From assembly GCA_016110215.1 (NCBI GenBank), contig JADWQD010000014.1:744001-808000 (forward strand): a DNA stretch of 64,000 nt, read 5' to 3'. This DNA comes from Capronia americana (taxonomy: Eukaryota; Ascomycota; Eurotiomycetes; Chaetothyriales; Herpotrichiellaceae). Positions 44,966 through 56,446 of the stretch are shown piece by piece. Both the position numbers and the translations under genes were made by a program. The first letter of the stretch is position 1; every line of letters begins with the position of its first letter. The notes under the pieces were generated by a model that saw only the letters and a program-made list of their open reading frames with translations, searched no databases and was not told the origin of the DNA.

Positions 44966-47900
44966 TCAAAGCGATTCGGAGCTGATGAGATAGCGACGCA
45001 GGAAATCCTGATCTGGTTCGCGCGATAGCCGATCCGAAAGGGTCAGCATTCCTTTCAGCCGAGCCCTCAGTTCTTGATCGACCGCTGAAGAAAACACCTG
45101 GTAAGTGTCTGTGTTCCGAGCCCGGAAATGGAACGGGTATGAACGTACCTTCGCGTAAAGTCGCGCCATGCTCCTCAAGAAGCTTCACAATAGCACATCT
45201 CTTCACAAACATTTCGTAGGCCCCATTCCAGTCCGCCTGATACAGCGTATCTTGATAGGAGTAGGGGGACGCTTCACCTAGCATAACGCCGATCTCTTCC
45301 AAAGTCCACCTGCCTATGACCAGTACCATAGCCACCTCAAGAACCGTCTGACCTGCTTTATTCCTCTTATCGAGCTGTATATTGGAATGACCGAGTAGGA
45401 GTTTTACCATTGCTTCGTTTCCATGTTGGACCGCAACAAATATCGGCGTCGAGCCCAATCCTCGCTGGTTCACAATATTGACATCGACTTCCTTTCGGCG
45501 TAGTAGCAGATTTACTGACTCCTGATCATTTCCGGCCACGGCCAACGATAGCAGAGATTTTCTCTTGTGCATCACGTTGATGTCGACATCATCTCGGTTC
45601 ATCAAGGCTTTGACCAAGCTCTGTTGGCGTTGCAGGAGGGCAAAGCCCAAGACGCCTCTCCCTTTCGATCTCAGATTGATGTTGATGCCTGCCTGATTGA
45701 GAAGATCAAGCGCAATTGCTTCATGACCTTGACTTGCTGCGTACAGTATCGGTGTCGATTTCCCCATCGCCGCACTTCTGGCATTGATATCGACATCGCT
45801 GCGCCGGACTAGAGTCTGAACGATCTCTCTCTGGCCCGACTCAGCAGCAAAGGATAATGGAGTACGACCACATCCGGCGTTGTAATCGGCTGAAAAGTCA
45901 ACGGTTTCCTTGTCTATACGGTCAAGACACGCTCTGACCACACTCGAAAGCCCATATTGGCAGGCCAGGTGCAGGAGATCCATGCCGCATCTGACTCGAC
46001 GATTGAGGTTCGAACCGGCCGAAAAGAGGGTTGTACACAGAGTAACCCAGACTGTTAACAGCGAGCATTTGGGCCAGTCAAAAACTGCTAAAAGATCTTC
46101 TTGACCAATGCCATGCGCCTCGGCTACAAGAGCATGCTCAAGCCAGTAACCGACCGCGTAGCGCAAAAGAGGCAGAAGGATTAAATCCTTGTAGGAGGAA
46201 GTGAGTTGCATCGTCGCCTGCCTGACCTCGTCCATTTCAATATATCGCAGGCACGTCCGCGAGAGTCTGTTCTGCGACTTGGCGACAAAGTCTGTGGGAG
46301 TCGTGAATGTACTGCTGAGGGCACGAAACCCTTCATCGCTGATATAGTCGGGTACAGATTGATGGATAAACTGGATCTTTTCGACCTCGGATGACAAAGG
46401 GCTTCGTATATGAACGACTTCGAGAAGGCCACGAGAGAGATCTCGCATTTGCCTTTCCAGTTCGCTTTCGGTCTCACAGTCCGTGTCTTGCAAACAAGCG
46501 GTTAGAGACGTCGATGAGTCTGATGATGCTGCGAGGACATGTCGAAGTTGACCTAAAGTGAGCGCCTCCTGTGAAAACATGACCCATTGTACAATTCGTA
46601 GGAGTTTCGGCCTCTGTTCCTCTTCCAGGCTTTCGACGAAACTTCGGTACAGGTCATATAGTTGCGTGGGCTTGGCCTGGATAGCCTCCTGGATCTTTGT
46701 GAGCCGCATGCCTGCCAGATACATCTCGACGACGGAAGCCGTGACGAGTGTGACCCATTGGAAAATCCCCGAATCTCGGTCGCAAATGACATTCTTGAGT
46801 GAGACCACAGCTGTTTCGTCTGGGATGTGATGGCGGAGTTCGCGGTGAACATAGCTCTCAATGTCTCTACGGTTTTCGTCCTCCATGACTATTTCAAGAC
46901 CACTTGTGAGGGTTATGAGAGGGTAATGTCGACAAGAAAATATCAACTGGAGAGATGCATCGTCAGGGAGACCCTCCATAATCTCCCTCAGGAAAACAAC
47001 GAGGCCTCTGGCGGTAGAGGATCCAGCCTCATCCAAAGCGTCAACATACAGCCTGATTCGCGCAAGCGCCGCCGCTTGGACAATGTTGGTTCTAAAATGA
47101 TGTTTGAGCTCGCTCTCTCTCCATTCCCAGTTTTCTCCGTAAAGGCCGATCTTCTCCTGCTTCTCTTCGAAGATCTTGGTGAATGCTTCCAGCAGCTCGG
47201 GGACTTGATCCAAGATTTGATGGAGGACCGATCGAAAGAGACCAAGAGGAGTCTTCTGGATTGGCGATCCCCGACCGTGGAAGAAGAATGAGAGAAGGAC
47301 GAAATGAGACGAACCCCTCAAGTTTTCACAGTGCTTAAGGGCATGCTTCATGATTGTCGACTTCCCAGACCCTGGCTTCCCCTTGATCCAGAGCTGACTT
47401 TGGTGTTGTGAAAGCCACTGGAGATATGTGGCGTGTTGAAATAGCCACTCGCAAGTGTCTCCTGCCGCGTCATGGATGTCATCCCCGCGCGAGTACATTT
47501 CAGTGAAAGCAAGCGAATGGAGGGTAGCTAGAACAGAAGTATTAGTCGCGCCACCGTCCAAGTGGAAGCTGCGGTGGACAGGCACCTTTCTCGTTTGACG
47601 TTCGTTCTCGCGCCTTTCCTAAGGGTCCATTATGTTAGCTTTAAGTCCTCAGGCGAGGACTCGTGTCTCTCAACCTGGTATTGCGGCATGAATCTGATTG
47701 AGCCATCGTCTGAGTTCGCCCAATATTCGACGATAACCTGCATCATCTTGACTCTTGAACCTTGCCATGTCCTGAGAACGTTAGTCAAACACCGAGGGTG
47801 GCAGGGCACATCAACTCACACGGTGATTTGCATGGATCGGTATTTGCAGATAACCAACCATCTTCGCAGAGTCCCTGGGAACAACCTAAAGAGTCATATT

Positions 47901-48992
47901 GATCATTATCGCCGTCTTCCGGAGTAACACGTGGGACCACCATACTTTGCCCACGCCAGGTAATTCTAACTCTTCGTAGAAGCAGGAGATGTTAAAATTG
48001 TCTTTGTGTCTCAGCCATATCCCGAAAGCGTCTTCTGTCTCCATAAGGGTCTCGTTGTCGGGCTTCAGCAACCGGAGGATATCCACGTTTGTCCGTTTTC
48101 CCGCCATTTTGAGAACATTGCCAATCACGGCACCGAAGAAGGCCAGATCCGAGCCACGATGCGGAGTTCCCAGGAATGCAACCGCTCTGACATGCTGGCT
48201 GATTAGCTTGATATGAGGCTCGAAGCTGCCGTCCGATATACATAAAGCCTTCTTCGCCACCAGTCCTCCAAGGCTATGTACAACGAAAATCAACGGACGA
48301 TTATTCTGACGCTGTTAGCTTGCGAGACAGCCAACCACGGAGTGTCATACTGAACCCGTGCTATCCCTCAGAGCCGCGAGATCACTAAGCAGTGCCTCCG
48401 CATGACTGCAAAGGTTGTTCTGTGAAACGGCGCCCAACAGCTTTGTAACGTCCGCGTCATAATCAAACGCAAGTATCCGCACATTCGGGAGATCTTTTGC
48501 CAATAGGTCGGAGGGCCAATATATCCCGGATGGAGCATCAAACCATGTTTTTGCAGACCCACCTGTTAGACCATGGATGAACACAATATCGGCCACGATC
48601 GCGGACTTTTCAGAACACTCGTAAACCAGTCTCAGACCTTCCACCGCTTGATCTTGAAACGGTCGTGTTGTCCTGTGAGGAGCCTGAAAGGCTCGGGCCG
48701 CAGGTGCGGCATGATCGGGCGACGGAGAAGAAGATCGTTCGTTTCCGTCTGCGCAGTCACGTCGGTCAACATTAATGGAGCGAGCTTCCTTTGCGACGAC
48801 AACCGGCGCAGGACTGGTTTTCAGCGGCGTGTCTGAATCGGCGCGTATCCTGCCCAAGTCAGATTTGACACTCTCGGACCACTGTTGGGGGGCAGTGTTC
48901 GACGTACGCAACGATGCTTTCCTGAACTTGTTTCTTATCCTTGACTCTGTCCTTGATGCGACGCCACATCCTGCTGCAAGGGACGCCTGCAT
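44966..48992 (-). CDS. NLR-type protein: alpha/beta hydrolase, NACHT, ankyrin repeats
   Basis: Seven exons (48351-48992, 47946-48305, 47820-47885, 47675-47771, 47586-47618, 45149-47527, 44966-45108) give 1239 residues. Residues 1-115 are disordered and Ser/Pro-rich. A serine-hydrolase domain of the SesB/DUF676 type follows (about 120-390): FIHGLTGGSAKTWF, nucleophile elbow VHSLGG (Ser near 225) and FLGTPHRGSDLAFFG. The NACHT NTPase has Walker A GKPGSGKST near 449-457 and a Walker B-like stretch IRLYVDALDEAG. The last 300 residues are ankyrin repeats (GRTPLSFAAESGQREIVQTL onward). Such proteins are fungal NLRs linked to heterokaryon incompatibility and xenorecognition; ligand sensing is by the repeats. 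The last intron has two possible acceptors giving different C termini. Confidence 0.85.
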
Positions 48993-49553
48993 AGGTTAAG
49001 AGGATGTTGCACGAGGCTGAGACTGTGTGAAGTTTTGGCCCACAGCAGCCTGCAGCGGCCGTCTTCTTGGACGAGTAGCCCCATTGTCCTGCGCCCAGGT
49101 GCGCCTCGACACTGCGATCCTCTACGGCTGAGGCTTCTGCCAAGACCACGTGAGCCTATATACTCCGTACAAGTAACCCGTCCGGAGTATATGTAATGAA
49201 GAACAGGCTCTCTAGCGGTAGTAAGTGCCTTATTTGACACCTTGATACCCAAGTTTGGCATGATTCTGATGCGTCGCGATATTTTGCCGGAGTTCTCCCG
49301 CGGCTTCTGAAGCTTGCCTTATCTCGCTCTCTCCTGCAAATATGTTGAGTTCTTGTGTGTTAGAGCGCGTGATCTGTCTACAGATGACTGAGGACCGCCC
49401 TCGGAAAGAAGTAGCCAGAGACAACCGACCTAGCGGTGACCTGCATAGCCGACATATGGCCACTGACTCAAACAAGGGGACAATAATATTGCCAGCGGTT
49501 CTGAGAGGTCTACAGCAAGGTATGAACAATTTGGCAATCCAAGAGATTCACTC
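48993..49553. promoter_or_regulatory. NLR promoter region
   Basis: 560 bp upstream of the NLR start, also the 3' flank of the SDR gene. It includes the inverted repeat at 49158-49192 and a CACGTGA sequence near 49148. Confidence 0.45.
49158..49192. repeat. Perfect 10-bp inverted repeat around CTCCG
   Basis: Arms atatactccg (49158-49167) and cggagtatat (49183-49192) are exact complements with a 15-bp spacer, about 170-200 bp upstream of the NLR start codon. It could be an operator for a dimeric zinc-cluster factor or an RNA hairpin. Confidence 0.7.
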
Positions 49554-50563
49554 TCAGATCAGTTTATCTCCTTGAGCTCGCTGGATCTTGAAATGCTCTC
49601 TCAAGTGATCACCGCCCCAACCTCCGGCCTCGTCGTCCTGGAAATCAGAGTAACCTTCTGGCCAAATCCCCCATGCTTTACCGCCAGCACTCTCATCCGT
49701 GGCGGATCGGACCATGGCGTCGACAACGAAGTCTATGCTAGTCCACGACAGTTTGGCACCAGATTCCTCTAGCCGGGGTAGAACTGACTGGACCAGCGGG
49801 GTGTTGATCCAGTAGGGCGCAATCAAGTTGACACGGACATTCATGGTGGCTGTCGTATGCCGGAGGCCGCGGAAGATGCCACGAACGCCAACTAATCGTT
49901 CAAATCAACGCGTGCCCATGATCAGTAAAACAGCAAAACACTCACATTTCGCAGCATTATAGTCTGTGTTGGTGGGCATGTCAGCATAAGACGCCAGGGA
50001 ACCAGTCATGATCAACGACTTGGATGCCTTCGGCGGCCCGACTTTCGCAGGCAGACGCATGTAATGCAAGGCCAGCCAGCAGTTGTCGTACACGCCCAGG
50101 AAATTCACCGCAGTTCCTTTCCGTGTCGGACGTACCGGCACGACGTCCGAGTCTAATGAGGGCTCGGGCGCTGCGAGGACTTGGTCTGCAATGCTGCCCT
50201 TGTCGCCTTCGATGCCAGCATTCAATACAGCAACGTCTAGCGTCTCTCTGGGACCGAAAGAAGCAGCATGCTTGAATGCCGCTACACTCGACTCCCAATC
50301 GGTCGTGTCGCAGTGGACAAAGGAGACGTGATAGCCTTTGGCGCTCAGTTCAGCGGCAGCTTTCTCCCCTGCAGCGTCCTGAACGTCCGCGATGGTCACG
50401 TATGCACCACCTTCGGCGAAACGAGTCGCTGTCGCTAGTCCGATGCCAGATGCAGCTCCTTGTACTGGTCAGATGGTCCTCCAATTTGGATGAACATTTC
50501 GACTTTACCGGTGATAATTGCTGATCTGTCCTTCAGGGCCGACGCATCGAGGTGTTCGGGCAT
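49554..50563 (-). CDS. Short-chain dehydrogenase/reductase
   Basis: Three exons (50509-50563, 49946-50458, 49554-49891) give 301 residues. A classical SDR fold is visible: nucleotide-binding TGAASGIG at about 18-25 (split by the first intron), the VLNAGIEG strand-turn, a catalytic serine in LIMTGSLASYADMP, and Y-x-x-x-K in DYNAAKFGVRG (about 185-189). RVNLIAPYWINTPL follows. Substrate is unknown. The closest general class is the fungal NAD(P)-dependent 15-hydroxyprostaglandin dehydrogenase-like SDRs, judged by the tail. It lies between the NLR and HET genes on the same strand. Confidence 0.9.
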
Positions 50564-51655
50564 TGTGAGATGTGGCTGTGGTTCACACAACGGGCTTCTT
50601 TTGTCTTTGCGTGCCGCGATATGTTTATTGATCAATATTCCGGGCCCGTGCAAACAAATGGTACGTACTCGAAAGGAGAAGAGAGGAGACTCTACTCTCT
50701 ATACCTACATATATGGGGTGCACAGGTGGCCCCTCGGTTGTCCACGAGATCGCTGGCCGCCCTAGCAACAAGAATAGCTGAAAAGGGATATTGCCCAGGA
50801 GCACTTGCTCGTATATCTCGAACCGCCGGCCGTCATTGGCTTAAAGGGAGTACCTCGCTTCTGCTGTTGGCAGATTCAGACCCTTCAACGGCTGTTCGGT
50901 TGTGCCTAGGCAATCCGGTGTCGAGTCAGGACGCAAAGGCGGGGTCGGTGCCAGCCTCTCGATCCGCCCAACACGAGATGGATTCGTTGTTTTTTCCACC
51001 AGCGATGCAGAAACAGCTGCCCCATGGAATGATGCTATCATCTTCTTTTCTATAAAGGGCTGACGCGTCCAACTGTCAGCATCACGATTGAATGCGTTCT
51101 CATAACTGCCACGCTGGTCAGCACTCCAACCATTGCTGACGTTGAAGGCATCCATGCGGGCAGCAGCGCAAAGAGTACAGTACCAGAACCAACTCATTTG
51201 CAGTTCGATTGGCTTCAAATAGACTGCAGGAGACAAAAGTCCCAGCCTTTCGAAGTCAAGGTTGAGCTCTGACCTGGGGGCGGTGCACAAAAAGATGAGA
51301 CCGAGTGAGGTGATGCCGTACTGTAAGTTCTTGGCTCCCCTTAGAGTTAACGGCCAACGGTTAAGACAAGCTTTGGCGAGCACGGCGAGGTAGATAACCT
51401 ATATCGCGACTGATAGCGAGATATGTGTAGGGTGGATACCGAGCTCGTCTATGGCAGTCGAGCTAGAATACAGACGGGGTCCGACTTCTTCAAGCTTGAG
51501 AACACTGGATTTTGAAGTGATGATACAAGAGTCACCACGCGTCTGCAGCAAGGACTAGGTAACTAGCCACTCCGGAGGATGAGGCATTTTGAAGATTGGA
51601 AATGGCAAGTAATATATCGCTAAAATAGACAGTGCTTCGTTATTTCAACCAATTT
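50564..51655. other. 1.1 kb intergenic between SDR and HET genes
   Basis: A 180-codon minus-strand frame at 50841-51383 contains LKPIELQMSWFWYCTLCAAA but matches no family I know and has no convincing start context. It may be a fragment of a gene. Nothing else is visible. Confidence 0.35.
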
Positions 51656-53398
51656 TCACCAAGCTGGCCCAAGGCCCGTGTGCTCATCCATTTTGTGCAA
51701 CGTAATGAAATAGCGGTCCTTGTCTGCATCAATATTGACCTCCCCAGCCAGTGTCACCTTACATGGTGGATAAGTACTCGCTCTAGGACCGTATCTAGCA
51801 CTTGAATATTTTACCAACTCATACGACAGATATGAGGCTCCCAGCGGAGATTCATCTTCCCCCAACATGGGGACACTGCCAATAGAGCACCAGGGCCGAT
51901 AGATTGTGTCATGGCCTCCGAAGTATAGTGCAACCTTCTGTTGAGGGTCGCATTGTGCGCAAGAGTGCTCGAGTACAACAATGCCCCCCCGGCATTGGAA
52001 AGACTCTCGTGGTCTGGAGTTACCTTTTAAAATGCCCTTCGGCTCTGCGAATAGCACATATGAAACGAGGGCCTCACTTTGCAGCCCACGAAACGTGAAA
52101 GTAAGGGGAGGCCCGGAGTAGACTGTCGGAGTCTTCACTTGAGATATGGTGACTGGCACTCGTTCAAATAACATATTCCGAAACTCCTTGGAATAACCTG
52201 CAGCCTTTTCGAAGTAAATATGGCGCCTCCACGTACCTAGTCGATTAGGTACGAAGCCTGTGTCGAAGTTTGGTTCTGTTTCGCGAACTAACGCAAGGTG
52301 GACGGGGGCGGTGTCCATGAGAACAACATCGAAAAGCAGAATCTTTTCATCAGGACTCAGATCTCGCGAGTCGTCCCTTCCTCGCCAGAGACTTCCTCGC
52401 CAGAGATGAGAATGGAGCGATATCTGTAGGCCTGACTGGCCGAGAGATGGAGATGCTGGTGGGGGATGTCCGTGGTCTTCCACTGGGAAATACCAAGGCA
52501 GGCCAGATTCCTCCTCGTATGATAGTTTCGAGGCGTTGTTGGGCATCCTCCTCAGGTGTGCATAAGGGTCAAAGGGACTTTCCTTTACTTGAAGCTCCCC
52601 CATCCATTCGAAACATTCCGAATGGGTGCAAAATGCTCTGGGCGAACTAGCCAGTAAGCCTTGATTGTAAGGATCATGTTTTGGCGTCCAGAGGAATAAT
52701 GTGTGATCTGCACTCTGACGAAGGATCTCTTCTTGAAGGCGAAGAAACGCGTTTTCAGCGCCTTCGCCGTATATGGGAGACATGTGGACGTCAAAGAGGC
52801 CCCAGAGACAGTACGCGATGTCTTCATCTCTCGTGCTTTGTCTTCGTGAGGCCCATGACATCCGCTGAGCCACATTGCAAGTCTGGATGTTTCTTCCTAC
52901 TACAACATCCTCTGGAATCCCAGTCGCGGAGGATATCTGTTGGGAACAAGACTGCTTGGTCCCAAGCTTCCTCCAAAGGCTATCGAAAAAGATGACAACT
53001 CGAGGCGCCAGAAGCTCCTGCAGCGTCCAGCCTCGTGTGAACCATCTGCTCTTTGCCAGGCGTTTGAGGCTCTGAATGTCGGCTAGATATGCGTAGCAAA
53101 CGCTGGAATGGCTGTAGTACTCGAACATCGAGTTGATGGCTTCGCTTAGCTCCGACGAACTGGTTTTGTCGATACAGCATGTGTCGATCCAGATCCACTC
53201 GTATCCGTCGTTGGTCGCTCTTTGGCAGCTATTCATGAGCTTCAGATAGCCCTTCATCGTTGGTCCGAGGCCCTTTTCCATATCTTGTAGCGTAACTTCT
53301 TCCTCGTCCCATGTATGAGAAAGGATGGCATACTTTCTGGGAGCTTTGCCTGAGGCGAAATTGTGTACTCGGAGGTCTCTGGTGTGGAGTAGCCGCAT
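51656..53398 (-). CDS. HET-domain protein
   Basis: Intronless, 580 residues. The N-terminal HET domain is complete: MRLLHTRDLRVHNF, KYAILSHTWDEEEVTLQDM, EWIWIDTCCIDKTSSSELSE, INSMFEYYSHSSVCYAYL and SRWFTRGWTLQELLAPRVV. The common extension follows (STRDEDIAYCLWGLFDVHMSPIYGEGAENAFLRLQEEIL). HET domains trigger cell death when activated in incompatible fusions, and the C-terminal 350 residues show no repeat or known receptor module. Proximity to an NLR gene is suggestive, since HET effectors and NLR sensors cooperate in fungi, but no link is shown here. Confidence 0.95.
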   Translation of the reverse strand: MRLLHTRDLRVHNFASGKAPRKYAILSHTWDEEEVTLQDMEKGLGPTMKGYLKLMNSCQRATNDGYEWIWIDTCCIDKTSSSELSEAINSMFEYYSHSSVCYAYLADIQSLKRLAKSRWFTRGWTLQELLAPRVVIFFDSLWRKLGTKQSCSQQISSATGIPEDVVVGRNIQTCNVAQRMSWASRRQSTRDEDIAYCLWGLFDVHMSPIYGEGAENAFLRLQEEILRQSADHTLFLWTPKHDPYNQGLLASSPRAFCTHSECFEWMGELQVKESPFDPYAHLRRMPNNASKLSYEEESGLPWYFPVEDHGHPPPASPSLGQSGLQISLHSHLWRGSLWRGRDDSRDLSPDEKILLFDVVLMDTAPVHLALVRETEPNFDTGFVPNRLGTWRRHIYFEKAAGYSKEFRNMLFERVPVTISQVKTPTVYSGPPLTFTFRGLQSEALVSYVLFAEPKGILKGNSRPRESFQCRGGIVVLEHSCAQCDPQQKVALYFGGHDTIYRPWCSIGSVPMLGEDESPLGASYLSYELVKYSSARYGPRASTYPPCKVTLAGEVNIDADKDRYFITLHKMDEHTGLGPAW

Positions 53399-55044
53399 TG
53401 TGGAGCGATGCGTGGTGGGAATGGCGTCTTTGATCTCTTGTGTAGTGAAGCCAGCGAGAGAACAGTCCTTCTAGCGGATCAAGGCCAAATTGAAAGTAAA
53501 TGGCTGATGTTCAGAGGCATGTACTCAGTGGAAGTATGGTGGTGCGGAATGATGGCTTGCTGCTCGCAGGGGGCGGTGGTGGTGTTCAGCAGGCTGCGCC
53601 TCACCGGTCACGCCTGCATTTCCGTTTCCTGCTCTTTGCATGTTGTGCCCAGCTACGGTGCAACTGGATGCTGTATGAGGGAGCCTGGTTAGTGGTAACT
53701 CTAAGAAACTTTCCCTAGGTAAGAATGATGGACGCATCTGATTTCAACTGGTCCCGTACAGCTAGGGACAGTGCAAGATTGCCCGACCAGCAGAATCTTG
53801 CGACCATTGGACCTTCGTCAATAGCTATAGCTCTCCAGCCTGGTCCTAACAAGAGCACATCGTCGCCGGATCGCCAGTCATACTGAGACCCAGCGATTTC
53901 GGCACAGCTATAAGATTTGTGATTGGACAGCTCCGGTATCATTGATAGGGACAACTCTTATATTCTGTTGCACATTGAGAACATCACCATAAAGACACGT
54001 ATTTAGCTTCTTCGGTCTAACTACCTGAACGGTACAGCCCGCAGTCTGTCCAGAAGAGGAAACGTGCGGCCAAGAGATTTCTCCATCCTTCAATCTTTGC
54101 TTCAGACATTCTCATCCTCGAACACAACCTTGTCACCGTCAAGCCGTGATCAACGTGCAGAATACAAGGACAAGGTGTTCTGTGTTCCGGCTGGAGCAGG
54201 GGCCGGTGCCACGCACACTCCACCGCCAATGCTCGTTCGAGTCTTATACAAAGAGCGAGATCGCGGTGCTCTCTTAACCCACTCTTTCAGCAACCTTCCA
54301 AGCAACTCAAAGTAAGGTCACTCTCCCTCTCTATGCGCTCCCATCACACCCGTTTTCCCACCTCAATGATGAACACAAGAAACCTCATGGCATAGGAAGA
54401 GCCGGAAAAGGCATGCTGGGAAAGCAAAATCCTCGTCCAACAAACATGGATTGGAGGCAAGCGCATCGTCAAATGCGCCGACCCTCGTCCCAGCGTCGGT
54501 GCTTAGAACTTTGGTTCTTCTGAAATATCCGTTCAACTCGTGCACTGTCCAATCGAGAAGCTGTTGTGGAGAACGTTCGCTGACTGGTCCGAAGTTCTAG
54601 GGAAGGGACAAGTAAGTCGATAGTGCCTAGTTCAAGTTCTACCACTTGTCCTTCCGATGGGAAAGATCGAAAGAACACCGCGACAGACAGGGCAACTGCT
54701 GGTTCACGGTATGCTCCCATTCGATTATTGTCATGGCTTTGAAGGCTTGGAGGGTCGACATGGCCGCTGTCTCAGAAGTCCCGCAGTGGAGGGAATCTAG
54801 TTATCTCGTTCAACTTCATCGTTGCTATGTTCGGGATGTGGTGCATATCGATGGTTTGGTCGAGCAGTCTTCCTCTTTACCTCGATTGTACTTTTCATTT
54901 TTCCATCCATAGCTACACACTACATTTCTACCGCAAGATGACCGTAACGATTGCCCGTGACTCGTACCCTACAACTCCCATGCTTATGCGTGTGAAAAAA
55001 AAGACTGACCATTGTCAATGTTTGACTCAAATCCCCGTCCCAAG
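53399..55044. other. 1.65 kb without a supportable gene
   Basis: Short open frames on both strands (up to about 94 codons), none with a domain. A minus-strand frame at 53715-53954 (GDDVLLLGPGWRAIAIDEGP) has coding-like composition but no recognised family and no clear partner exon. Confidence 0.4.
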
Positions 55045-56446
55045 TCAGCCCTGATGCACCTTCTTCAACCTCGTACTCCCCTCATACAGCCCTCTATCAA
55101 TTGCCGCCGCCACAGTAAGCGTGCCGCCAACCACGGCACATACCCCTGTCAGGAAGTTGGCAAACGTCTTGGGCCGTGCTTCCCTATTGATGACCTTCAT
55201 TGGCGAGATATCGTAACTAAAGAACACGCCAGGAATGCCGCCGTGGGCGTGTAACCTCTCCTTATGCCCCTCGGCGGCATCATTCCCGCCCGCCAGGCTC
55301 CGCTTGTGGCTGGTCACGCTGTACTGATGTGTCTCGATGCTCCCCTGCGACCCGGCACCCTTGCCCTGCATGCCCAGGGGGATCAAGTCCGCCATTCTGG
55401 AATGCTGTTTCTGCGAGCGATCCTCGTCCCACCCGAGCGGCAGGTACGACGTGCTCACAACCTTGATGAAGTACATGAAGTTGAACCCGGCCTCGTCGGT
55501 GTCCTGCTTCACGCCGTCCAGCGGGTTCGAATGGTGATGGTCACTCCACTTGGAGCCTTCCTGGCCGTCGAGCTGCGGCCCAAACCGGAGGCTGTGGATC
55601 TCGTGCGTAAAAGTGTGGCCTCCTTCCACGGGCGTGTCGAAGTAATTGTTCAGATCGTGGACGTGCATGTTGCCGTTGGAGAAGGAGCGGCCTGGCGCGA
55701 TGTGGAAATTGCCCACCACCTTGTTCACGCGGATGACGCCCTCGATGCGGCACCCTTCCTGGCGCTGGGCGTCGAGTCTCTCGCCGTAGCCTTCTCTTTC
55801 GCACTGTTCCACGCCCTCCCCCCGCCCGAACGCCCAGCTGTTGGCCGCGTACGCCTCACGCACCTCGTCGCACGTGTTGCAGCAGCCGGGCTTCTGAGCG
55901 TTCGGGGGGGCCGGCGCGCTATAGCAGTTCCCGCAGTAATCGGGGTCCAGGTGCGCGGCACTGTCTTGCGGGTCATGCAACATCATGGCAGTCGTGTCGA
56001 TGACTTGAGATCCCTCGCTTCGGGAGGAGAGGCGCACTTTGTTCACCCCATGGACGACGCCCGTCTGCTGTTCGCCGGACACATCCATGACGTCGAGGGT
56101 GAGCAGTTCGCAGGGGATCCGCGGGAAGCTTATGTTGAGGTGGATTTCCATCTTCTCGCCTGTAGCAGAAAGAAAGACCAGACATATCAGCATGAGTTCA
56201 GGTCCCGTTCAACTCAGTAATGGCTGTCGGTGTCCGGAGAGTCGCTCTCTTACCTCGCCCCTTGTCCACAATCAACTCCGGCATGACCAGGATCTTCCGG
56301 TACTCGGCCCATTCTCCCCACACCAAGTAGAGTATAATGAGGATTGAGGCGATCGTGACAATCCCGCCAGACGTCGTCCGCACGCGAGCATCTTCGACCG
56401 TCTTCGTGAAAGCGTCCAGCTTGTGGAACCGTGACCTCGTAGCCAT
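55045..56446 (-). CDS. ERV46: COPII vesicle receptor component ERV46 (ERGIC3)
   Basis: Two exons (56254-56446, 55045-56159) give 435 residues. Erv46 cycles between ER and Golgi with Erv41 and retrieves escaped ER proteins. N-terminal cytosolic FHKLDAFTKTVEDARVRTTS leads into the first membrane helix (GGIVTIASILIILYLVW). A lumenal domain with CGNCYSA, CCNTCDEVREAY and GCRIEGVIRVNKVVGNFHIA follows, then FFSYDISPMKV and a second helix near the C terminus (FLTGVCAVVGGTLTVAAAIDR). The CxxC/CCxxC cysteine pattern is diagnostic. Length is typical. Confidence 0.96.

Noticed and set aside
46000..46020. GGTTCGAA-like tRNA T-loop sequence
   Set aside because: It lies inside the NLR coding exon and lacks a matching acceptor stem and anticodon arm.
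50841..51383. 180-codon minus-strand frame
   Set aside because: No recognised family and no supporting splice partner; kept only as a note in the intergenic entry.
53715..53954. 79-codon minus-strand frame with coding-like composition
   Set aside because: No family match and no credible neighbouring exon.
55264..56220. 318-codon plus-strand frame antisense to ERV46
   Set aside because: Shadow of the ERV46 coding strand; no homology features.
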